The notes under the pieces: generated by a model
What the model was told of the DNA's origin: nothing
Seen by the model: the letters and a program-made list of their open reading frames with translations, nothing else
Databases searched by the model: none
Assembly (NCBI GenBank): GCA_964385645.1
Contig: CAYLPT010000169.1
Coordinates: 1 to 9,473, forward strand
Length of the DNA: 9,473 nt
Source: CAYLPT01 sp964385645
GTDB taxonomy: Bacteria; Armatimonadota; Hebobacteria; Hebobacterales; Hebobacteraceae
Direction: 5' to 3'
Program-made: the position numbers and the translations under genes
Shown: positions 1-5,257 of the stretch, piece by piece
Position numbering within the stretch: the first letter of the stretch is position 1
How the letters are laid out: each line of letters starts with the position of its first letter

Positions 1-8
1 GCGCCTCT

Positions 9-959
9 CTATCGCCTCCGCGAGCCCGCCCCCGCCTTCTCCACCAGTCCGCTCATATACCGTCGCGCCAGGCCCACCTGCTCCTGCACCGCCTCCAGGC
101 CCTCCAGCTCGTGCCGCTCATCCAGGCATGGGTGGCAGAACTCATAGCACAGCCACCCCTCATAGCCGATCTCCTGCAGCGCCTTCACGAACGCGGGGTA
201 GTTGAACTCCGCCCGCCGCGCGAACCGGATCGCGCGCTGTTGCACCTGCCCATCCACCTCCTCGAACTCCCCGCCATAGTGAGAGTGCACCTGCAGCTGC
301 CCGGTCGCGCGGACCGCCTCCTTCACGTACTCGTCATCCTGGCAGGTCAGCAGCGGGCAGTCCAGACACGCCTTCAGCGCCGGGGAGTCCACCTCGCGGA
401 TCATGTCCAGCATGTCGAGGTGGTCGCGGATCACCGGCTCGTGGTTCTGCAGAGCGAGGGTTACCCCCAGCTCGCCCGCATACTCGGCGGCCTCCTGAAG
501 GCCAGCCCGCGCCCACCGCCAACGGTCCAGCCACGTCACATCCGGATAGCCGTGCTCCCAGTACCAGCGCGCCATCTCATACAGGGCGTTGCCGTTGCGC
601 TCGGTCACACCCCTCCAGGCCGCGAACACCCGCAGCACCGGCGCCCCCAGGTCCCTCGCCAGCTTGATCTGCTCTCTCACCATCAGCAGCTCGTTCTCGC
701 GCTGCTCCAGGATCGGGCTGGCGAAGTTCGAGTAGCTCGCCACCGCCGGAATCTCCAGCCCCAGCTTCGCGGCCTGCTCCCGAATCCGCGCCCGCGCCCT
801 CTCATCCAGGTCCATCGGGCTCGCCTGCGGCCGCTTCGCCCCGATCTCCACGCCGGTGTAGCCCATCGCCTTCGCCCGCCCGAAGATCTCCTCCAGCGGC
901 AGCCCGGGGCCGTCATACCACGCCCCGGAGAAGCTCACCGTGTACAGGCCGACCTTCAT
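9..959 (-). CDS. Sugar phosphate isomerase/epimerase family protein (xylose isomerase-like TIM barrel)
   Basis: A 316-residue cytoplasmic protein of the AP-endonuclease-2/xylose-isomerase-like TIM-barrel superfamily, whose members isomerise or epimerise sugars and related polyols using a divalent metal. The order of segments is typical: an N-terminal strand MKVGLYTVSF, GYTGVEIGAKRP at 33-44, VTLALQNHEP at 166-175, ACLDCPLL at 197-204, VHSHYGGEF at 224-232 and a C-terminal GYEGWLCYEFCHP at 265-277. Likely metal ligands are Asp200, His225 or His227 and Glu273. The position often held by Glu in ENH is Gln171 here. I chose the ATG at 957-959 because GGAGGTGA lies 5 nt upstream and the protein begins on the first barrel strand; the open frame continues upstream without family-like sequence. 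It is divergent from the sigma operon. No signal peptide is visible. Substrate cannot be told from the sequence. Confidence 0.9.
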   Translation of the reverse strand: MKVGLYTVSFSGAWYDGPGLPLEEIFGRAKAMGYTGVEIGAKRPQASPMDLDERARARIREQAAKLGLEIPAVASYSNFASPILEQRENELLMVREQIKLARDLGAPVLRVFAAWRGVTERNGNALYEMARWYWEHGYPDVTWLDRWRWARAGLQEAAEYAGELGVTLALQNHEPVIRDHLDMLDMIREVDSPALKACLDCPLLTCQDDEYVKEAVRATGQLQVHSHYGGEFEEVDGQVQQRAIRFARRAEFNYPAFVKALQEIGYEGWLCYEFCHPCLDERHELEGLEAVQEQVGLARRYMSGLVEKAGAGSRRR

Positions 960-1142
960 CTCGTTCACCTCCTGCCCCGGCCTCTCTGGCCTCGCTTCTA
1001 TCGCCCGCCAGCCCTTCCTGCCGGCCTGAGTGATGTCGCCCGCCGGCCGTAGGAACCGCTCGATCGGCCGGGAATCCGCCTCTCTGCGGGGCCCACCCGC
1101 GAACACTTGCGCCGGCCCGTGCGTTTGCCTGGGTGAGACGCC

Positions 1143-1640
1143 ATGAGCGACTTCGAGGACTTCTACCGAATGCACGCCAAGCTCATCTGGGGACTCGCCC
1201 GGTCCCGCACCACCAGCGCCGACCAGGCCGACGACCTCACGCAGGAGACCTTCCTGCGAGCCTGGCAGCATTTCGCCACCCTCGCACCCTCGGAGCCGCT
1301 CGCCCAGCGAGCCTGGCTCGTCCGCACTCTGCGCAACCTCGCCACCGACGCCTGGCGTCGCCAGCGCGTCGAGGCGCAGGCGCGCGCCCAGGCGGCCGAC
1401 CTCCCCGAGCCCCGCGGCCACGCCGAGCTCCGCCTAGATGTGCTCCGCGCGCTCGCGACCCTCGCGGAGGATGATCGCGAGCTGGTGGTCATGCGCTACC
1501 TGGCGCAGATGAACAGCCGCGAGATCGGCCGAGTGCTCGGGGTGCCAGAGGGCACCGTCCGCCGCCGTCTGGCGGAGTGCCGAGCCGCCCTAGCCCAGCG
1601 CCTCTCCCAATGGGCCCCCGCAGGAGGACGACATGCGTGA
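1143..1640 (+). CDS. RNA polymerase sigma factor, ECF (sigma-70 family)
   Basis: A 165-residue extracytoplasmic-function sigma factor, which directs RNA polymerase to a small set of promoters in response to a signal. Region 2 spans about residues 5-75, with the core-binding motif DDLTQETFLRAW at 30-41 and the -10 recognition helix ending LATDAWRRQR. Region 4 spans about 97-152, with LAEDDRELVVMRYL followed by a helix-turn-helix around 125-145 (SREIGRVLGVPEGTVRRRL). The linker is short, and there is no region 1 or 3 and no C-terminal extension. The ATG at 1143 has GGTGAG 6 nt upstream. Its 3' end overlaps the next gene by 8 nt, which indicates translational coupling. The usual partner would be an anti-sigma factor; no classical ZAS zinc anti-sigma or membrane anti-sigma is present, so the small downstream gene is the only local candidate. 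The ECF subgroup cannot be assigned by eye. Confidence 0.92.
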   Translation: MSDFEDFYRMHAKLIWGLARSRTTSADQADDLTQETFLRAWQHFATLAPSEPLAQRAWLVRTLRNLATDAWRRQRVEAQARAQAADLPEPRGHAELRLDVLRALATLAEDDRELVVMRYLAQMNSREIGRVLGVPEGTVRRRLAECRAALAQRLSQWAPAGGRHA

Positions 1641-1917
1641 CCGCACCTTGGACCGCCGCCTGAGCGTCGCCTTCACACGGGCCCTGGCCCTGAGCCCCGA
1701 GCGGCAGGACGGGCTCTGGCAGCGCATCGCCGCCGAGCAGCGGGACCACGAGGAAGCCTGGGCCGCTTTCGGCAGCGCCATGCTCCAGCTCCCCGAGCAG
1801 CTCGGGCGGGCCATGCGGCCCCCGCGCCGCCCCTCTGTCTGGGAGCTCCTGGGCGTCCGCGTCGGCGCCGGGCGGACCGAGATCAGGTTCCTGGGCGTCT
1901 TCAATGCCAGCGTCTAG
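1633..1917 (+). CDS. Hypothetical 94-residue protein coupled to the ECF sigma factor
   Basis: I do not recognise this family. The protein has 94 residues, is rich in Arg, Ala and Leu, and is probably cytoplasmic: no signal peptide, no membrane segment and no cysteine. Residues 1-60 look mainly helical and charged (LSPERQDGLWQRIAAEQRDHEE at about 20-41); residues 61-94 start with a proline/arginine-rich PPRRPSVWELL and end with two short strand-like stretches. The ATG at 1633 lies inside the sigma gene, with AGGAGG just upstream, giving an 8-nt overlap. It is followed after 10 nt by the repeat protein, so all three are probably co-transcribed. Position suggests a role in controlling the sigma factor, perhaps as a soluble non-ZAS anti-sigma, but this is inference from context only. 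Confidence 0.72.
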   Translation: MRDRTLDRRLSVAFTRALALSPERQDGLWQRIAAEQRDHEEAWAAFGSAMLQLPEQLGRAMRPPRRPSVWELLGVRVGAGRTEIRFLGVFNASV

Positions 1918-1927
1918 AGAGGATACC

Positions 1928-2692
1928 ATGAGCGAGAACGAGCAGATGAACACCCCCGAGCATGAGCAGGCGCCCGAGACGAGCGCCGGGATGGAGGCCG
2001 CGGGCCTGGTGCGCGGGGTGGCCGGCCGCGTCATCAAGGCCGCCGGCCTGGTGGACCTGAGAGGCGTCCCCCCCGAGCAGGTCGCCCAGATCGAGAGCAT
2101 CGTGGCCGCAGGCGCGGTCCTGGGAGATGAGGGTAACCGAGAGGCCCTTGGCCGCATTCCCATCAAGGCCGCCGGCGGCGTCGCCATCGCCAAGCCGGGC
2201 TATCGCGTCGTCATGGCGCCCAACCTCGAGCTGACCAAGGCCATGCTCGAGGGTATGCCGGCCGATCAGAAGATCATGTTCGCCGGCATCGTGACCTTCC
2301 ACCCCGAGGTTCCTCCGGCGCTGGTGACCCAGAAGCTCGCGGCGGTGGACGTGCTCGGCATCCTGATCGCCTGCCAGGGCGTCCACGGCGCCCTCATGGG
2401 TGTCGCCGAGGTCACGGGCCACCTCATCGCGCTCCCGGATGACGTCGGCGCGGTGGTCCGCAATGTCGGGCAGAACGAGGTCACCAGGGACTACCTGGAG
2501 CGCATCCAGGACAACAGCGCCTACGTCAACATCGGCCAGACCACCATCGCCGACGATGTCCCCGAGGAGCTCCTGGACCGCAAGATCACCTCCTACCACA
2601 ACGTCGGCCAGACCGTCGCCCCCACCCCGCTCCTCAACCTGCTCAAGGCCCGCTGCCCCACCAACCTCGGCCAGTTCACCGACGCCGAGTAG
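1928..2692 (+). CDS. Tandem N-x-G repeat protein of unknown function
   Basis: A 254-residue protein, probably cytoplasmic, with no signal peptide or clear membrane segment. After a polar N-terminus (about 1-22) it consists of related modules. The best preserved, at 179-248, has N-[VIL]-G turns at 179, 201, 225 and 246 with helix-like segments between (VPEELLDRKI at 211-220). A more degenerate copy lies at about 96-164, offset by 83 residues (ELTKAMLEGM matching EVTRDYLERI; VPPALVTQKL matching VPEELLDRKI). A partial copy lies at about 39-75 (AGLVDLRGVPP matching AGIVTFHPEVPP). The same module forms the C-terminus of the protein at 3285-3785. The start at 1928 is preferred over 1904 because GAGAGGA lies just upstream and because 1904 would overlap the previous gene. 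Third gene of the sigma operon. The alternating strand/helix units of 21-24 residues suggest a small solenoid, but the function is unknown. Confidence 0.85.
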   Translation: MSENEQMNTPEHEQAPETSAGMEAAGLVRGVAGRVIKAAGLVDLRGVPPEQVAQIESIVAAGAVLGDEGNREALGRIPIKAAGGVAIAKPGYRVVMAPNLELTKAMLEGMPADQKIMFAGIVTFHPEVPPALVTQKLAAVDVLGILIACQGVHGALMGVAEVTGHLIALPDDVGAVVRNVGQNEVTRDYLERIQDNSAYVNIGQTTIADDVPEELLDRKITSYHNVGQTVAPTPLLNLLKARCPTNLGQFTDAE

Positions 2693-2716
2693 CACCGTCA
2701 CCACCCGACCCCGCCC

Positions 2717-2746
2717 GACCCCCGCGGGCCCCGGCCCGCGGGGGTC
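2717..2746 (+). terminator. Perfect 13-bp GC hairpin after the sigma operon
   Basis: GACCCCCGCGGGC at 2717-2729 is the exact reverse complement of GCCCGCGGGGGTC at 2734-2746, with a CCCG loop. It starts 24 nt after the stop of the repeat protein and lies upstream of the next promoter. There is no T-run immediately after it, so it may be a U-less terminator or mainly an RNA-end stabiliser. A T-rich stretch follows about 20 nt further on. Confidence 0.6.
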
Positions 2747-2781
2747 GTACTCGGCCAATCAGAATCTTTCCTTCATTTTTC

Positions 2782-2794
2782 CAAGGAATCCTTG
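2782..2794 (+). promoter_or_regulatory. Operator-like inverted repeat overlapping the -35 box
   Basis: CAAGGA-A-TCCTTG is a perfect 6+6 inverted repeat around one central base. Its right arm shares three bases with the TTGACA box of the promoter at 2792-2820. A bound protein here would compete with RNA polymerase. The HTH regulator encoded immediately downstream is the obvious candidate, which would make it autoregulatory; that link is inference. Confidence 0.45.
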
Positions 2795-2820
2795 ACATAA
2801 TACTCGCTATCTGCTATCCT
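2792..2820 (+). promoter_or_regulatory. Sigma70-type promoter for the DUF2089 operon
   Basis: A consensus TTGACA at 2792-2797 is followed after 17 nt by TATCCT at 2815-2820 (four of six consensus bases), with an extended -10 TG at 2812-2813. It sits in an AT-rich island (about 2755-2820) that stands out against the GC-rich surroundings. The expected start near 2827 would leave a leader of about 16 nt with GGAGGG near its 5' end. Confidence 0.75.
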
Positions 2821-2842
2821 CCACACCTGGAGGGCCAAGAAG

Positions 2843-3235
2843 ATGGAAAAGCAGATAACCCGCTGCCCGCGCTGCGAGCAGCCCCTGCTGGTGACCGAGC
2901 TGACCTGTGACGCCTGCGGCGTGCAGGTCCGCGGGCGCTTCGAGCGGGGCTGCCGCTTCTGCGCCCTGGAGCCGGAGCACCGCCGCCTCCTCGACGTTTT
3001 CCTCAGCTGCCGGGGCGTCCTGCGGGACATGGAGCAGGTGCTGGGGCTGTCGTATCCCACCGTGCGCAACCGAGTGGATGCCCTGCTCGCCGCCCTCGGC
3101 TACGCCCCCTCCGGGGCCGAGCCGGAGCCGGCCGAGGACGTCGGCGCACGCCGGCAGGCGGTCCTCGATCGCCTCCAGGCCGGCGAGATCACCCCCGAGG
3201 AAGCCGCGGTCGCGCTCCGCCAGCTAGCCCGCTAG
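2843..3235 (+). CDS. DUF2089 family protein: zinc ribbon plus helix-turn-helix regulator with SHOCT-like C-terminus
   Basis: A 130-residue putative transcriptional regulator. Residues 8-25 form a zinc ribbon with CPRC (8-11) and CDAC (22-25); further cysteines are at 37, 40 and 56. Residues 45-86 hold the DUF2089 HTH core: FLSCRGVLRDMEQVLGLSYP at 53-72, then TVRNRVDALLAALG. After a proline/glutamate linker, residues 103-130 form a short helical hairpin (VLDRLQAGEITPEEAAVALRQL) of the SHOCT-like type that also begins YvlB/LiaX-type proteins. The ATG at 2843 has GGAGGG about 8 nt upstream and lies just behind a good promoter. The downstream gene begins with the same helical module, so regulator and partner may interact through it. 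The family assignment is confident; the DNA target is unknown, with the inverted repeat at 2782-2794 as a candidate. Confidence 0.88.
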   Translation: MEKQITRCPRCEQPLLVTELTCDACGVQVRGRFERGCRFCALEPEHRRLLDVFLSCRGVLRDMEQVLGLSYPTVRNRVDALLAALGYAPSGAEPEPAEDVGARRQAVLDRLQAGEITPEEAAVALRQLAR

Positions 3236-3284
3236 CGGCTGCCGCGCCGCCGTGGACATAGACCTGCCGCAAGGAGACAGCGTG

Positions 3285-3785
3285 ATGGAGAACGAGCGCC
3301 TTCGCATCCTCACCATGCTCCGGGAGGGACGGCTCACCCCCGAGCAGGCCGACGAGCTGCTCCAGGCCCTCGAGGCCTGCCGCCCTCCCGAGCCGCCTGC
3401 CGCGCCGGAGCGCCCCAGCGTCCCCGAGCGCCCCCCCGGCCCCGGTCGGGGGTTTCTGCCTGACCTCGGCGCCACCGTCGCCCAGACCGTCGCCAAGGCC
3501 CTCTCGGGCCAGCGGGGCCGCGCCAACTACGGTCGGCTCAAGCTCACCTCCGGCCGCCTGGCCCGCATGCCCGACGCTAGCGAGTACGACAACTACGGGC
3601 ACCTGGTCCTCGCCGCCGACATCACTCCCGACCTGCTGCGCCAGAAGATCGCCAGGTTCACCAACTACGGCTATGTGGACGGCCCCGAGCAGTTGCTGGA
3701 GGTCCTGCTAGACGTCTGTGAGGAGAACTACGGGGCCTTCGGCGGCCCCGACGAGGCCGAGCCCGAGAGCGCCCCCGCCCCCTAG
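3285..3785 (+). CDS. SHOCT-like/N-Y-G repeat protein of unknown function
   Basis: A 166-residue protein, probably cytoplasmic. Residues 3-31 are a SHOCT-like helical module (ERLRILTMLREGRLTPEQAD at 4-23) as found at the N-terminus of YvlB/LiaX-type proteins. Residues 33-56 are a proline-rich linker, 57-77 a probable helix, and 81-150 a module with N-Y-G at 81, 103, 127 and 148. That module matches residues 179-248 of the sigma-operon repeat protein without gaps. Residues 151-166 are an acidic, proline-rich tail. There is no DUF4097-type beta-helix, the usual partner of this N-terminus. I chose ATG 3285 because AAGGAG lies 8 nt upstream; GTG 3282 is possible, and GTG 3252 is unlikely. It follows the DUF2089 gene after 49 nt, probably in the same operon. 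The function is unknown. Confidence 0.85.
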   Translation: MENERLRILTMLREGRLTPEQADELLQALEACRPPEPPAAPERPSVPERPPGPGRGFLPDLGATVAQTVAKALSGQRGRANYGRLKLTSGRLARMPDASEYDNYGHLVLAADITPDLLRQKIARFTNYGYVDGPEQLLEVLLDVCEENYGAFGGPDEAEPESAPAP

Positions 3786-3840
3786 CGGAGAGGAATCGCG
3801 CACGCTCGACAGAACCCATCAGCGTGACCCCGAAGCGCGG

Positions 3841-3860
3841 CGCGGCCCCTGTGGGCCGCG
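3841..3860 (+). other. Hairpin between the DUF2089 operon and tldD
   Basis: CGCGGCCC at 3841-3848 pairs with GGGCCGCG at 3853-3860 around a CTGT loop; a G-T and a G-C pair can extend it outward by two. It lies 55 nt after the stop of the N-Y-G repeat gene and 26 nt before the tldD start. It could be a weak terminator lacking a T-run or a structure in the tldD leader. No clear promoter is visible between it and tldD. Confidence 0.45.
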
Positions 3861-3886
3861 TCCGCTCGCCCGAAGGAGTGTCGAGC

Positions 3887-5257
3887 ATGCGAGAGCGGAT
3901 GGAGGCGGCGCTCCGCGACACCGGCGCCGACTACGCCGAGTTGCGCCTCGAGCGCGCGGAGCGAACTCGCCTCAACTTCCGCGGCCCGGACCTCGATGAC
4001 ATCGCCTACACCAGCTCGCTTGGCGGCGTCGCCCGCGCCCTCGTTCGCGGCGGATGGGGGGTGGTCACCTTCAACGATCTCGACGACCTGCGCTCCCGCG
4101 TCCTCGAGGCGGTCGCCTGCGCGCGCCTCGTCGGGAGCGACAAGAGCCAGCTCGCACCCGTCGAGCCCGTCGAGATAGTCGTGCCCGCCCCCGCCATGGA
4201 GCGCGACTTCCGCGGCGTCTCCCTCACCGAGAAGAAACGCACCGTCCAGGCCTACAACGACCTGATGCTCGGCCTGCACCGCACGATTCACACCACCCAC
4301 ACCGCGTATGCCGACAGCTACCGCGAGGTCCGCTTCCTCAACAGCGAGGGCGCCTACTTCGAGGAAGCCCGCCCCGACCTGACCCTCTCTCTCTCCGCCG
4401 TAGCCCGCGAGGGCAACCTGGTCCAGCGGGGCCACGAGGGACTGGGCCGCGCCGCCGGCTTCGAGACCGTAGTCGGCCAGGAGGCCAAGGCCGAGGCGGC
4501 CGCCCACCGCGCGGCACAGCTCCTCCAGGCTCCCCCCGTGCGGGGCGGCACCTACACCGTGGTCCTCAACCAGAAGCTGGGCGGCGTCTTCGCCCACGAG
4601 GCCTTCGGCCACCTCAGCGAGGCCGACCACGTCTACGAGAACGAGAAGCTGCGCGACCTCATGGTCCTGGGCAAGACCTTTGGGCCCTCCCACCTCAGCA
4701 TCGTGGACGACGGCTCCCTGCCCGGCGGCCGCGGCACCCACCCCCTCGACGACGAGGGCGTCCCCACCCGCAAGACCTACCTCATCAAAGAAGGCGTCCT
4801 CGTCGGCCGCCTCCACAGCCGCGAGACCGCCGCGAAGATGGGCGAGGCCGTCACCGGCAACGCACGCGCCGTGGGCTGGAGCTTCCCCCCCATCGTCCGC
4901 ATGACCAACACCTACATCGAGCCTGGCCAGGGCTCCCTCGAGGACCTCATCCGCGGCGTGGACCTGGGCCTCTACGCCTGCGACATGCTGGGGGGGCAGA
5001 CCATGATGGAGATGTTCACCTTCAGCGCGGCCTACGGCTACATGATCCGCGGGGGGCAGCTTGGCGAGCTTGTGCGCGACATCGTCCTCACCGGCAACGT
5101 CTTCGAGACCCTCCGCAGCATTGACCTCATCGCCGACGACCTCGCCTGGGCCGACGGGGGCGGCGGATGCGGCAAGGGCGGCCAGCAGCCCCTCCCCGTC
5201 GGGCTCGGCAGCCCCCACCTGCGCATCCAGGAGGTGGTCGTGGGAGGGCAGTCATGA
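3887..5257 (+). CDS. tldD: Metalloprotease TldD
   Basis: A 456-residue member of the TldD/PmbA peptidase family. TldD is the zinc-bearing subunit that pairs with TldE in a cytoplasmic protease degrading or trimming small unfolded peptides; known bacterial roles include microcin B17 maturation and CcdA degradation. The HEXXXH motif (HEAFGH) lies at 237-242, and the conserved C-terminal cysteine, a known zinc ligand in the family, is in CGKGGQ at 428-433. Family signatures are visible in LPGGRGTHPLDDEG and in the C-terminal SLEDLIRGVDLGLY. I chose ATG 3887 (AAGGAG 8 nt upstream) because the frame open from 3824 adds only non-family sequence. Length is close to the usual 450-480. The stop overlaps the tldE start (ATGA), so both subunits are probably made in balance. 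No short RiPP-like precursor gene is adjacent, so a housekeeping role is more likely. Confidence 0.95.
   Translation: MRERMEAALRDTGADYAELRLERAERTRLNFRGPDLDDIAYTSSLGGVARALVRGGWGVVTFNDLDDLRSRVLEAVACARLVGSDKSQLAPVEPVEIVVPAPAMERDFRGVSLTEKKRTVQAYNDLMLGLHRTIHTTHTAYADSYREVRFLNSEGAYFEEARPDLTLSLSAVAREGNLVQRGHEGLGRAAGFETVVGQEAKAEAAAHRAAQLLQAPPVRGGTYTVVLNQKLGGVFAHEAFGHLSEADHVYENEKLRDLMVLGKTFGPSHLSIVDDGSLPGGRGTHPLDDEGVPTRKTYLIKEGVLVGRLHSRETAAKMGEAVTGNARAVGWSFPPIVRMTNTYIEPGQGSLEDLIRGVDLGLYACDMLGGQTMMEMFTFSAAYGYMIRGGQLGELVRDIVLTGNVFETLRSIDLIADDLAWADGGGGCGKGGQQPLPVGLGSPHLRIQEVVVGGQS

Noticed and set aside
960..1421. Upstream extension of the minus-strand TIM-barrel gene
   Set aside because: The ATG at 957-959 has an ideal ribosome site and family-typical N-terminus; the extension has no family character and overlaps the sigma gene.
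3782..5218. Long minus-strand open frame of 478 codons opposite tldD
   Set aside because: It mirrors tldD, which has clear family motifs; the antisense translation is low-complexity Gly/Ala/Val/Glu, as expected from GC-rich codon bias.
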